Assembly: GCA_050187875.1 (NCBI GenBank) | Contig: JBFWXB010000003.1 | Span: forward strand, 62,001 to 126,000 | Source of the DNA: JAFKKS01 sp050187875 | GTDB lineage: Bacteria > Pseudomonadota > Alphaproteobacteria > Rhizobiales > Xanthobacteraceae | Direction of reading: 5' to 3' | DNA: 64,000 nucleotides | In this document: positions 54,101 to 62,923 of the stretch, piece after piece | How positions within the stretch are numbered: position 1 is the first letter of the stretch | Layout of the letters: every line of letters starts with the position of its first letter | The notes under the pieces: model-generated | Seen by the model: the letters and a program-made list of their open reading frames with translations, nothing else | The model's database searches: none | What the model was told of the DNA's origin: nothing | Position numbers and translations under genes: made by a program

Positions 54101-55432
54101 TTACCGCGCCGCCGCGATCGCCGCGTCGATGGAATCGCCAAGCCGGTCGACGATGGTGTCAATCGTCGCCGCGTCGACGATGAAGGGCGGCGCGAGCAGG
54201 ACGTGATCGCCATTGACGCCGTCGGCCGTTCCCCCCGACGGATAGATCATCAGACCACGCGTCATCGCCTCCTGCTTGATCCGCGCGTGCAGCTTGAGTT
54301 TCGGATCGAAGGGCGTTTTGTCGGAGCGGTCGGTGACGAGTTCCACCGCCTGGAACAGGCCGCGGCCGCGAATGTCGCCGACATAAGGATGGTTGCCGAA
54401 GCGCTCGTTGAGGCGGCGTTGCAGCGTCTGTCCCATCGCCTTGACGTTGTCGAGCAGGCGATCCTTCTTGATCACGCGCTGCACCGCGAGCCCCGCCGCG
54501 CACGCCATCGGGTGACCCATATAGGTGTGGCTGTGCATGAAGGCGCCGGAGCCGGCCGCGAACGTGTCGAAGATCGCGCGGCTTAAGAGCACGGCGCCGA
54601 TGGGCTCGTAACCGCCGCCCAGGCCCTTCGCGATCGCCATGAGGTCGGGCGCGATGCCTTCCTGCTCGCACGCATGCAGTGTGCCGGTACGCCCCATGCC
54701 GGACATCACCTCGTCGAGGATGAGGAGCACGCCATAGCGATCGCAGATTTCGCGGATGCGCTTGAAGTAGCCCGGCTCGGGCGTGACGGCGCCCGCGGTC
54801 GCGCCGACGACCGTCTCCGCGAGAAAGGCGATGACCGTATCGCCGCCGAGCTCGATGATCTTCTGCTCCAGCGCGTCGGCGGCGCGGCGGCCATAGGCTT
54901 CCGCGCTCTCGCCGGGCTGGCGATAGCGATAGGCGAAGCACGGATCGATGTGGTGCGTCTCGATCAGCAGCGGCGCGAATGTCTTGCGGCGCATCACGTT
55001 GCCGCCGGCCGCGAGCGCGCCCAGCGTGGCGCCGTGGTAGCTTTGCCGGCGGGCGATGACATGCCGCCGCTTGGTGTCGCCGCGCTCGAGATGATACTGG
55101 CTCGCCATCTTCAGCGCAGCTTCGACCGCTTCCGATCCGCCGCTGACGAAGAGGACGTGCGATAGCCCCTTCGGGGCGTCGGCGATGAGCGCGTCGGCCA
55201 GCTGCTCGGCCGGCTCGCTGGTGAAGAAGCTGGTGTGTGCATAGGCCAACGCACCGGCCTGCTCCTGCATCGCCCGCACGATGTCCGGATGGCCATGTCC
55301 AAGGCAGGAGACGGCGGCGCCGCCCGAGGCGTCGATATAGCTGCGTCCGCTGGAATCATAGAGATGCACGCCCGCGCCGCGCACGGCGACCGGATATTCC
55401 GCGTGGATGGAGCGATGAAGGATGTGGGTCAT
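54101..55432 (-). CDS. class III (omega-type) aminotransferase
   Basis: This 443-residue PLP enzyme has YIDASGGAAVSCLGHGHPDI, FVSGGSEAVEAALKMASQYH, RRQSYHGATLGALAAGG, LILDEVMSGMGRTGTLHACE and the Schiff-base lysine in MAIAKGLGGGYEPIGAVLLS. It transfers amino groups from an omega-amino acid or amine to pyruvate or 2-oxoglutarate. ATG 55432 overlaps the regulator's stop by 4 bases (ATGA), so the two are co-translated. The substrate is unknown; the regulator is RpiR-type. Confidence 0.92.
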   Translation of the reverse strand: MTHILHRSIHAEYPVAVRGAGVHLYDSSGRSYIDASGGAAVSCLGHGHPDIVRAMQEQAGALAYAHTSFFTSEPAEQLADALIADAPKGLSHVLFVSGGSEAVEAALKMASQYHLERGDTKRRHVIARRQSYHGATLGALAAGGNVMRRKTFAPLLIETHHIDPCFAYRYRQPGESAEAYGRRAADALEQKIIELGGDTVIAFLAETVVGATAGAVTPEPGYFKRIREICDRYGVLLILDEVMSGMGRTGTLHACEQEGIAPDLMAIAKGLGGGYEPIGAVLLSRAIFDTFAAGSGAFMHSHTYMGHPMACAAGLAVQRVIKKDRLLDNVKAMGQTLQRRLNERFGNHPYVGDIRGRGLFQAVELVTDRSDKTPFDPKLKLHARIKQEAMTRGLMIYPSGGTADGVNGDHVLLAPPFIVDAATIDTIVDRLGDSIDAAIAAAR

Positions 55433-56319
55433 GATGCGTTCTCTCGAGCGGACGACGGCCAATAGGCATTGATCGAGGTGAGATAGCTTTCCCGCGCCTT
55501 GACGGCGGTGGCGGCGCGCTTGCCGCGGCGCATCGTCACCAGCATCGCCAGGATTTCGACGGCGGCGAGAGCCGAGGTCTTGGAATCGAAGAACGACGGC
55601 GATGTGGTCGCAACCAAAATCTTGTGATGCGCGATCGAGGCGAGCGGCGCCGTCGCGCGGTCGGTGATCGCGACGAGGCGTAGGCCGCTTTTCTTCGCCT
55701 GCTTCGCCGCCTCGACGGTCGTACGGGTGTAGGGCGCGACGCTGACGACGAGAAGCGCGTCGCGCGGCCCCGCCGACGCCAGCTTGTCCATCCCGGTTGA
55801 GCCGGCGCCGTCGAGAAGCGTGACGGCACAGCCCGCTAATTCGCAGATGTAGTGAAAAAGAAAAGCGACCGGGAAGCTCGAGCGCAGGCCGAGACAAAAG
55901 AGATGTCCGGCCGTCGCGAGCGTCGCCGCCGCCTCGGCCAGGCGCTCCCTCGCCTCGCCACCGCCGAGCGCGGCAACGTTCGCCGACAGCATTTGCGCCA
56001 TGTCGCCGCTCACCGCCTGCGGACGCCGGACGCCGCGCTGTGCGACGAGCTCGCTCGCTTTCATCTCGTAGGTCGCGGCCGATTTGCGCAGCGCCGCGGC
56101 ATAATTGCCGCGCAGCGCCTCATAGCCACTCAAGCCGAGGCGCTGGGCGAGCCGCGTCATGGTCGCGGGCGGCACACCGGCGCGGCGCGCCTGCTCACGC
56201 ATTGTCAGAAGCGCGACATCCTGTGGCTGTTCGAGGACGAACCGGGCAGCCGCCTGCAAGCGCGGCGGCATGCTCGCGAACTCATCCAGAAGGCGCTCGG
56301 TCAGAACGTCGACGGCCAC
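55429..56319 (-). CDS. MurR/RpiR family transcriptional regulator
   Basis: This protein of about 296 residues has an RpiR HTH (AARFVLEQPQDVALLTMREQ; RRAGVPPATMTRLAQRLGLS) and a SIS domain (GHLFCLGLRSSFPVAFLFHY; DALLVVSVAPYTRTTVEAAK). SIS domains bind phosphosugars or related ligands. GTG 56319 with GGGG 8 bases upstream is preferred. A longer frame begins with TTG at 56382 but would run through the operator-like palindrome. It heads the operon with the aminotransferase. Confidence 0.88.
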   Translation of the reverse strand: MAVDVLTERLLDEFASMPPRLQAAARFVLEQPQDVALLTMREQARRAGVPPATMTRLAQRLGLSGYEALRGNYAAALRKSAATYEMKASELVAQRGVRRPQAVSGDMAQMLSANVAALGGGEARERLAEAAATLATAGHLFCLGLRSSFPVAFLFHYICELAGCAVTLLDGAGSTGMDKLASAGPRDALLVVSVAPYTRTTVEAAKQAKKSGLRLVAITDRATAPLASIAHHKILVATTSPSFFDSKTSALAAVEILAMLVTMRRGKRAATAVKARESYLTSINAYWPSSARENAS

Positions 56320-56335
56320 GCGATCGACCCCGATT

Positions 56336-56380
56336 GGAACAAATGTTCCGACCAGATTAGTCGAACGATCCAAATGTTTC
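56336..56380. promoter_or_regulatory. candidate RpiR operator pair
   Basis: A perfect palindrome GGAACA-AA-TGTTCC (56336-56349) is followed by a second half-site CAAATGTTTC (56371-56380), whose start is 31 bases from CAAATGTTCC (56340-56349), close to three helical turns. Both lie between the divergent RpiR and enoyl-CoA hydratase genes. Confidence 0.55.
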
Positions 56381-56492
56381 AATCGCGAAAAACGCCGCTC
56401 CCCGCCGCGATTTGATCGGAATGCCGCCCGCGGTTAAACCTCTCATCGGGCGCAAGAAACGGCGGCGGCGGCCGCCCGGCAGCGAGGTGGAG

Positions 56493-57269
56493 ATGAGCGA
56501 GGGCGAAGTACGGATTGCGCACGCGGGGGCGGTCGCCCAGGTCACATTCGACCGGGCGGCAGCACGTAACGCCATGACCTGGCACATGTACCAGCAGCTC
56601 GCGGCGATCTGTGCCGAGCTCAAGAACGACGCCTCGATCCGCGTGGTCGTCTTCCGGGGGGCCGGCGGCAAGGCGTTCATCGCCGGAACCGACATCGCGC
56701 AGTTCAAGTCGTTCACCTCGCCGGAAGACGGCGTGAAATACGAGCATACGATGGAGCAATATCTGGTGGCCCTCGAAGCGCTGCCGATGCCGACCATCGC
56801 CGTGCTCGAAGGATGGGCCGTGGGCGGCGGCCTCGCCATCGCTTCATGCTGCGACCTGCGCGTCGCGACGCCCGGCACGCGGCTTGGCGTTCCGATTGCG
56901 CGCACGCTCGGCAATTGCCTGTCGATGGAGAACACTGCGCGCCTCGTCGCGGCCCTTGGCCCGTCACTCGCCAAGCGGATGCTGATCCTCGGCGACATGG
57001 TGACAGCGGAAGAGGCGAAAGCCGCGGGCTATGTGCTCGATGTCGTCGACCCCGCGGGGCTCGATGCGCGCGTCGCGGAGCTGTGCGACCGGCTCGCGCG
57101 CAATGCACCGATCACCATGCGCGTGAGCAAGGAAGCGATCCGCCGCCTGCAGCACGCCGGCATCCCGGGCGGCGATGACCTCGTACGCCAGACCTATGGC
57201 AGCGACGACTTCCGCGACGGCGTGCGCGCCTTTGTCGAGAAGCGCGAAGCGCAATGGACCGGCCGCTGA
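56493..57269 (+). CDS. enoyl-CoA hydratase/isomerase family protein
   Basis: This 258-residue crotonase-fold protein has ARNAMTWHMYQQL, the oxyanion-hole segment FIAGTDIAQFKSF, LEGWAVGGGLAIASCCDLRV and RLGVPIARTLGNCLS. The usual catalytic glutamates near GLP(E)xxLG are replaced by RLGVPIARTLG, so hydration is not certain and an isomerase or other role is possible. ATG 56493 has GAGG 5 bases upstream. It shares a divergent promoter with the RpiR regulator. Confidence 0.87.
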   Translation: MSEGEVRIAHAGAVAQVTFDRAAARNAMTWHMYQQLAAICAELKNDASIRVVVFRGAGGKAFIAGTDIAQFKSFTSPEDGVKYEHTMEQYLVALEALPMPTIAVLEGWAVGGGLAIASCCDLRVATPGTRLGVPIARTLGNCLSMENTARLVAALGPSLAKRMLILGDMVTAEEAKAAGYVLDVVDPAGLDARVAELCDRLARNAPITMRVSKEAIRRLQHAGIPGGDDLVRQTYGSDDFRDGVRAFVEKREAQWTGR

Positions 57270-57276
57270 GACAATC

Positions 57277-58122
57277 ATGGCCGTGATCGACGCCCATCAT
57301 CACGTGTGGTGGCACGACAAGCGCCCGCACCAATGGCCCGCGGGCTCGAACGCGGGCGCAACGCTCGACCGCGACTTCACACCAGACGACCTGGCCAAAG
57401 AGCTCAAGCGCAACGGCGTCGACGGCACGATCCTCATTCAATCGGTCAACGAGACCGAGGAGACGAACGAATTCCTCGATCTTGCCGATCGCTACGACTT
57501 TCTCCGCGGCGTCGTGGGCTGGGCGCCGCTCGACGATCCCGCGGTCGCCGAGAAAGCGCTCGCGGCGCTCGCCGCGCGGCGCAAGCTTGTCGGCGTTCGC
57601 CACCTTCTGCGGGTTGAACGCGCGGAAGGCTGGCTCGCGCAACCGGGCGTTCTTGCCTCGCTCAAGCTGGTCGCCAAGCGCCGCCTCGTGTTCGAGCTCG
57701 TGCCGGTGAATGCCGATCAGTTCGAGCAGGCCTTCGCTTTGGCGCGCAGCCTTCCCGACCTGCAGGTGGTGCTCGATCATCTCGGTCGCCCGCCTGTTCC
57801 CGAGCGCGGCTGGGAGCCATGGGCGACGTTGATCACACGAGCGGCCGCGCATCCGAACATCGCGATGAAGCTGTCGGCCGGGATGGCGCTGGTTTCGCAG
57901 TGGCGCTGGTCGACGGAGGCGCTGCGCCGCTATGTCGACCATGTCCTCACCGCGTTCGGGCCGGAACGCGTCCTTGCGGCCAGCAATTGGCCGGTCTCCC
58001 TGCTCGCGGGACGTTATGAGGATATTTGGCGCGGGATCACCGATCTCGTCGCGACGCTGTCGCCGGACGAGCGCGCTTCCGTGCTCGGCGGCAACGCGCA
58101 GCGGCTCTATCGGCTGCCGTGA
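57277..58122 (+). CDS. amidohydrolase family protein, lactonase-like (COG3618)
   Basis: This 281-residue TIM-barrel hydrolase has VIDAHHHVWWHDK (HxH), TILIQSVNETEETNEFLDLA, GVRHLLRVE, VVLDHLGRPPVPE and the C-terminal VLAASNWPVSLL with the metal Asp region altered to SNWP. COG3618 members include L-fucono- and L-rhamnono-lactonases. It starts 7 bases after the enoyl-CoA hydratase stop, so the two are co-expressed. The substrate is unknown. Confidence 0.87.
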   Translation: MAVIDAHHHVWWHDKRPHQWPAGSNAGATLDRDFTPDDLAKELKRNGVDGTILIQSVNETEETNEFLDLADRYDFLRGVVGWAPLDDPAVAEKALAALAARRKLVGVRHLLRVERAEGWLAQPGVLASLKLVAKRRLVFELVPVNADQFEQAFALARSLPDLQVVLDHLGRPPVPERGWEPWATLITRAAAHPNIAMKLSAGMALVSQWRWSTEALRRYVDHVLTAFGPERVLAASNWPVSLLAGRYEDIWRGITDLVATLSPDERASVLGGNAQRLYRLP

Positions 58123-58139
58123 AAGCCGCGGCGTCTGCG

Positions 58140-59081
58140 CTAGGCCTGACGATTGGCGACGAAGCGCGCGGCCGCTTTGAGCACCTCGCCACGGTCGCCG
58201 AACGGGGCCAGCGCGTCTTCCGCCTCGGCGACCAGCGTATCGAGACGCTTGCGCGCGCCGGCGATGCCCAGCGCCCCGACAAACGTCGCCTTGCCGGCGT
58301 CGGCGTCCTTGCCGGTCGCCTTGCCGACGAGCGCCGGATCGCCCTCGACATCGAGCAGGTCGTCGGCGATCTGGAACGCTTCGCCGAGCGCATGCGAGTA
58401 ACGCTCGAGCGCGGCGCGCGCTTTGGCGTCGGCCGCGCCGAGGATGGCGCCCGCGGCGCAGGCGAAGCGCAGCAGCGCTCCGGTCTTCATGATTTGGAGC
58501 CGGCGGATGTCGTCCTCGGTCAGATGCTGCGGCTTGCCGTCGCCGAAGCGGCCTTCGGCCGCGAGATCGAGCATCTGCCCGCCGACCATGCCGCCGATGC
58601 CGGATGCGCGCGCCAACGCGGTGACGAGCTCGACGCGCACGGCGGCATCGCGATGCGTCTGCGGCCGCGCGAGCACGTCGAAGGCGAGCGTCAAGAGCGC
58701 GTCACCGGCGAGGATGGCGGTCGCCTGATCGAAGGCGATATGCACGGTCGGCCGGCCACGACGCAGGTCGTCGTCATCCATGGCCGGCAGGTCGTCATGG
58801 ATCAGCGAATAGCAGTGCACGAATTCCAGGGCGGCGCCGGTGAAGTGCGCCTGCGCCGCCGGAACGCCGAACAGCGCCGCCGTCTCCACCACCAGGAACG
58901 GCCGCAGCCGCTTGCCGCCACCGAGGCAGGCATGGCGCATCGCGTCCATGACGCGCTTGGGGCGCGTGGTCTCACCCGCCAACGGCGCATCGGAGAGAAG
59001 GTCGCTCAACACGCCCTCGGCGTCGCGGGCCACCGCGGTGAGGCGGTCGGCAAGGAGGGCGTCGGCGTCTTTTAGAGGCAT
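58140..59081 (-). CDS. ispA: short-chain polyprenyl (farnesyl-type) diphosphate synthase
   Basis: This 313-residue trans-prenyltransferase has the first Asp-rich motif HDDLPAMDDDDLRRG with the two-residue insertion (DDxxxxD) typical of bacterial FPP synthases, GGGKRLRPFLV, and the second motif QIADDLLDVEGD. It makes FPP (or GPP) from IPP and DMAPP. ATG 59081 has AGGAT upstream; 59135 is unlikely. It is convergent with the amidohydrolase and divergent from mtgA. Confidence 0.9.
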   Translation of the reverse strand: MPLKDADALLADRLTAVARDAEGVLSDLLSDAPLAGETTRPKRVMDAMRHACLGGGKRLRPFLVVETAALFGVPAAQAHFTGAALEFVHCYSLIHDDLPAMDDDDLRRGRPTVHIAFDQATAILAGDALLTLAFDVLARPQTHRDAAVRVELVTALARASGIGGMVGGQMLDLAAEGRFGDGKPQHLTEDDIRRLQIMKTGALLRFACAAGAILGAADAKARAALERYSHALGEAFQIADDLLDVEGDPALVGKATGKDADAGKATFVGALGIAGARKRLDTLVAEAEDALAPFGDRGEVLKAAARFVANRQA

Positions 59082-59186
59082 GATAATGATCCTATCGCAT
59101 TTGCTCGCATGCCCGACAGGAGGCCGGGTGGTCAAGAACCCCCGGATCGGCCACGCGAAAACGCCGATGCGTGGTTAACTGGGCCG

Positions 59187-59906
59187 ATGAATGCGGTGAT
59201 CTCTTCCGGGCGGAGCCAAGGGGGTGCGCGACGAACGATCCGCGGGATCGTCGTCCTTGCCCTGCTGGTCCTCGCGCTCCCGTACGTCCTGACGCCGCTT
59301 TACCTCATCGTACGGCCGGTTTCGACCCCGATGCTCTGGCGCTGGCTCACCGGCGCCCCCGTGGAGCGGACCTATCTCCCACTCGCGGCCATCGACCCTA
59401 CCCTGCCGCTCGCCGTGATCACGGCCGAAGACGGGCGCTTCTGCAGCCATTACGGCGTGGACCTCGCGGAGCTGCGGGAGGCGATCCAGGAGGCGGACGA
59501 TCTCTCCGAGGCGCGCGGCGGCTCGACCTTGACCCAGCAGGTGGCCAAGAACCTGTTTCTCTGGAACGGCCGCAGTTTCGTGCGCAAGGCCCTGGAACTG
59601 CCGCTGGCGCTCTGGATCGACCTCGTGATGCCCAAGCGGCGGATCATGGAAATCTACCTCAACATCGCCGAATGGGGCCCGAACGGCCAATTCGGCGCCG
59701 AGGCGGGCGCGCGCTATGCCTTCGGGCGCTCGGCGCGCAATTTGACCATGCAGCAGGCGGTCTTGATGGCCGCGATCCTCCCCAATCCGCACACCCGCAG
59801 CGCACGGCGGCCGGGCCCCGGCGTGCGCCGCCTCGCCGGCATCTATCTTGCCCGGGCGCACCGATCGCACCACACGGCCGCATGCCTTGGGCTGCGCGCA
59901 CCATAG
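59187..59906 (+). CDS. mtgA: monofunctional biosynthetic peptidoglycan transglycosylase
   Basis: This 239-residue GT51 glycosyltransferase has one N-terminal transmembrane helix (GIVVLALLVLALPYVLTPLY) and the family motifs: catalytic Glu in EDGRFCSHYGVD, RGGSTLTQQVAKNLFLW, RKALELPLALWID, KRRIMEIYLNIAEWG and GAEAGARYAFG. It polymerises lipid II glycan strands on the periplasmic face. The order ispA-mtgA-rpmF is familiar from rhizobia. Confidence 0.95.
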   Translation: MNAVISSGRSQGGARRTIRGIVVLALLVLALPYVLTPLYLIVRPVSTPMLWRWLTGAPVERTYLPLAAIDPTLPLAVITAEDGRFCSHYGVDLAELREAIQEADDLSEARGGSTLTQQVAKNLFLWNGRSFVRKALELPLALWIDLVMPKRRIMEIYLNIAEWGPNGQFGAEAGARYAFGRSARNLTMQQAVLMAAILPNPHTRSARRPGPGVRRLAGIYLARAHRSHHTAACLGLRAP

Positions 59907-60046
59907 TCCGGGGGCGATCGGACTTTCCCTCAAAGCTGCCCCATATCCGGCCCGGAAGAGGCTGGCATCCCCCGGCCAGTTCCGTTATAAGCGCGGCCGA
60001 ACAGGCCGCTTCCCGTGACGGCCGTCCATCCCGGAGATATTGACCC

Positions 60047-60232
60047 ATGGCCGTTCCGAAACGGAAAACTTCGCCTTCGCGCCGCGGCATGCGCCGTTCG
60101 GCCGACGCGCTGAAGCGCCCCGCCTATGTCGAAGACAAGGATTCGGGCGAATTGCGCCGTCCGCACCACCTCGACCTCAAGACCGGCATGTATAAGGGCC
60201 GGCAGATACTCAAGGTGAAGACCGAAGCCTGA
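60047..60232 (+). CDS. rpmF: 50S ribosomal protein L32
   Basis: This 61-residue protein begins AVPKRKTSPSRRGMRRSADA and ends LDLKTGMYKGRQILKVK, the standard alphaproteobacterial L32 (bL32). It lacks the zinc-binding cysteines, as usual for this form. It is followed by a good terminator. Confidence 0.97.
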   Translation: MAVPKRKTSPSRRGMRRSADALKRPAYVEDKDSGELRRPHHLDLKTGMYKGRQILKVKTEA

Positions 60233-60263
60233 CCGAAGCTTGATCTTGCACTGCGGTTATCGC

Positions 60264-60290
60264 AAAGGCCGGCTGCGACGCCGGCCTTTT
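60264..60290 (+). terminator. rho-independent terminator after rpmF
   Basis: AAAGGCCGGC (60264-60273), loop TGCGAC, GCCGGCCTTTT. The perfect 10-bp stem ends in a run of T's. Confidence 0.85.
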
Positions 60291-60393
60291 GCTTGAGGCG
60301 CTGGAGCCCGCGCACGGCTGACGCTAAGATCGCAAGCTAGCGATAGACGGACGCGCTTCGCGCCGTTGCAGACTGCGCAGAGGGAGCGACGTC

Positions 60394-60801
60394 GTGTTCT
60401 TGCTGGGATTTCCGCTGCTCATTGTCCCGCTCGCGCTCTACAACATCATGACGTTCCTCATCCCCGTCGATTGGCAGGCGCCGCTGACGACGATCCCGAT
60501 GATGTCGGGCGGGCAATGGACGATCAGCTTCGCTGATATCCTTTTGGCGATCGCGATCGTCATGCTGATGTTCGAAACCGTGAAGGCGACGCGCACCAGT
60601 TCGCGCAGCATCGTCGATCACATGCTCTCGACGCTCGTCTTCGTTGCCGCGCTGGTCGAATTCCTGCTGGTGCCGCGCGTCGCGACGTCCACCTTCGCAC
60701 TGCTCGTCCTCATCTGCCTCATCGACGTCGTCGGAGGCTATACCGTCTCGATCCGCACCGCGCGGCGTGACTATTCGATCGAGCGCGGCGATACGCTTTA
60801 G
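60394..60801 (+). CDS. conserved four-helix membrane protein, unknown
   Basis: This 135-residue protein has four hydrophobic segments: GFPLLIVPLALYNIMTFLI, FADILLAIAIVMLMFETVKA, MLSTLVFVAALVEFLLVP and TFALLVLICLIDVVGGYTV. It resembles unnamed inner-membrane proteins conserved in Bradyrhizobium relatives. GTG 60394 follows AGGGAG. No function is known. Confidence 0.8.
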   Translation: MFLLGFPLLIVPLALYNIMTFLIPVDWQAPLTTIPMMSGGQWTISFADILLAIAIVMLMFETVKATRTSSRSIVDHMLSTLVFVAALVEFLLVPRVATSTFALLVLICLIDVVGGYTVSIRTARRDYSIERGDTL

Positions 60802-60851
60802 TCACCGCCTCACCCTGCTTGGATTGCCTCAGCTTCGGAGTTCATTCGACC

Positions 60852-62432
60852 ATGCGTGATTTCCATTTGCCCGGCCGCTCGCCTGTCTTCGCCTCGGAAG
60901 GCATGGCGGCGACCGCGCATCCGCTCGCGACGCTCGCCGCGATCGATGTCCTGCGCGAGGGCGGCACGGCCGCAGACGCGGCTGTCACCGCGGTGGCGGT
61001 GCTCTGCGTCATCGAGCCGGCGATGACCGGCATCGGCGGCGACTGCTTCTGCATGGTGGCAAAGCCGGACAAGCCGATCTGGGGATACAACGGGTCCGGC
61101 CGCGCGCCGGGCGCGCTGCGCATCGAGGCGTTGATCGAACAGGGCGTCAAGACGATCGGCCCGGATTCGATCCACTCCGTCACCGTCCCCGGTGCGATCG
61201 AGGCGTGGGAAGCGGTCCTGAAAGCGCACGGACGCTTCGGGCTCGACCGCGCCTTGGCACCCGCGATCCACTTTGCCGAGAACGGCTTTCCGGTCGCGCC
61301 GCGCGTCGCTTACGACTGGAACAATGCGGCGGCGAAGCTCGGCGCCGACGCCGGCGGCGCACGCCATTATCTCAAGGATGGAAAGGCCCCAACGCCGGGC
61401 ATGGTCGTCAAGCTCCCGGCGCTCGCCGCAACGCTGAAAGCGATCGCCGCCAAGGGATCGCGCGCCTTCTACGAAGGGCCGATCGCCGCGGAGATCGCTG
61501 CCACCGTCAAAGCGCGTGGCGGGTTCCTGAGCGCCGACGACCTTGCGGCGCATCGCGGTTACGAGCAGACGCCGATTTCGACCAATTACCGCGGGCTTGA
61601 TCTCGTCGAGCTGCCGCCGAACGGCCAGGGACTGACCGCGCTGATCATGTTGAACATGCTCGAGCGGTTCGACGTGGCCGCGCTCGATCCCGTCGGGCCC
61701 GAGCGCTTCCATCTCGTGCTCGAAGCTGCGCGCATGGCCTACGCCGCGCGCGATGCGCATGTCGCCGACACCGACTTCATGCGGGTGGCGACCGAAAAGC
61801 TGCTCGACAAGACATTCGCAGCGACGCTCGCTGCAAAGCTCGACCCCGCGCGGCGGGTCGCCATTCCGCCGGCGCCGACGCCAGGCAGTGACACCACCTA
61901 TGTCACGATCGTCGACCGCGACCGCACCGCGGTGTCACTGATCAATTCACTCTATCATATTTTCGGAACCGGCATCACCACGGACCAAAGCGGCATCGTG
62001 CTGCATAGCCGCGGCTCGTGTTTCGTGATGGATCCCTCGCACCCGAACGCCATCGGGCCGAACAAGCGGCCGATGCATACGATCATCCCTGCGCTCGCCA
62101 CGCGCAATGGGCGCTGCGCGCTGTCCTTCGGCGTGATGGGCGCGGCGTATCAGCCGATGGGCCACGTTCAGATCATGGTCAACATGGTTGATTACGGTAT
62201 GGATGTGCAGGCTGCGATCGACATGCCGCGAACCTTCTTCGAAGGGGATGTCTCCCTCGTCGAGCGGGCCATGCCGGCGGCCACGATCGAAGGGCTCAAG
62301 GCCCGCGGCCACAATGTCGCGTTCGTGCCCTCCCCGTGGGGCGGTGGCCAGTCGATCCAGATCGATTGGGACAGCGGCCTGCTGATCGGCGGGTCGGATC
62401 ACCGCAAGGACGGCTGCGCGCTCGGCTATTGA
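60852..62432 (+). CDS. gamma-glutamyltransferase family protein
   Basis: This 526-residue Ntn-hydrolase-type protein has FASEGMAATAHPLATLAAID, EGGTAADAAVTAVAVLCVIE, GIGGDCFCMV, SVTVPGAIEAWE, the presumed processing/catalytic Thr in GSDTTYVTIVDRDR, and a GGGQSIQIDW C-terminus. GGTs cleave glutathione-type gamma-glutamyl bonds. No clear signal peptide is seen, so it may be cytosolic, and oxamate amidohydrolase-like members are an alternative. ATG 60852 is chosen by homology. Confidence 0.88.
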   Translation: MRDFHLPGRSPVFASEGMAATAHPLATLAAIDVLREGGTAADAAVTAVAVLCVIEPAMTGIGGDCFCMVAKPDKPIWGYNGSGRAPGALRIEALIEQGVKTIGPDSIHSVTVPGAIEAWEAVLKAHGRFGLDRALAPAIHFAENGFPVAPRVAYDWNNAAAKLGADAGGARHYLKDGKAPTPGMVVKLPALAATLKAIAAKGSRAFYEGPIAAEIAATVKARGGFLSADDLAAHRGYEQTPISTNYRGLDLVELPPNGQGLTALIMLNMLERFDVAALDPVGPERFHLVLEAARMAYAARDAHVADTDFMRVATEKLLDKTFAATLAAKLDPARRVAIPPAPTPGSDTTYVTIVDRDRTAVSLINSLYHIFGTGITTDQSGIVLHSRGSCFVMDPSHPNAIGPNKRPMHTIIPALATRNGRCALSFGVMGAAYQPMGHVQIMVNMVDYGMDVQAAIDMPRTFFEGDVSLVERAMPAATIEGLKARGHNVAFVPSPWGGGQSIQIDWDSGLLIGGSDHRKDGCALGY

Positions 62433-62433
62433 G

Positions 62434-62727
62434 CTACACGGAATAAAACACGTTCCGAACGGCGCGTGCGCTCCGCGCCGTGAGCCGCACGCCGTAGGCG
62501 CTTGCTGCGGCGTCCGCACCCGCCCGCCGCCTGATACGTGTTTGCGGGGCGTGGCTTTGCGTGGCGATGAGATGAGCCAGGAACGGCGCCAGGGCCCGCA
62601 CGCCCGCGCCCTTTGCCGGCATCGTTAATGGCTCGCCCCCGCGAACAACGAGGGCGCGCGATTGTGTTGCCGCTTGCGGCGGTCCTTCCTGATCCGAAAT
62701 CGGCGCCTTTTCGATTTCGTTCACCAT
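62434..62727 (-). CDS. small conserved hypothetical protein
   Basis: This 97-residue protein has a core LAPFLAHLIATQSHAPQTRI followed by RRRAGADAAASAYG. I have seen this pattern in short unnamed rhizobial proteins. ATG 62727 has GGAG about 10 bases upstream. It is soluble, basic at the C-terminus, and its function is unknown. It is convergent with the GGT-like gene and divergent from the GGDEF-EAL gene. Confidence 0.7.
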   Translation of the reverse strand: MVNEIEKAPISDQEGPPQAATQSRALVVRGGEPLTMPAKGAGVRALAPFLAHLIATQSHAPQTRIRRRAGADAAASAYGVRLTARSARAVRNVFYSV

Positions 62728-62923
62728 GACATCCGGTCTCCTGTACCGAACTAGGTCACCCTCCTCCCCCTGCCGCAAGTCGCGTGCCGCAATAACGCCG
62801 GGCGTCGAAATCGGTTTCCCCCAGTTTTTTGGGCATCCGCTTTCCAAAATTTTTAGGGTTCATGGATAGATTTGACGCCAGCCGCCCTGCCCGTTCGAGC
62901 CAGATTCCGAGTGGTTTATCGCG

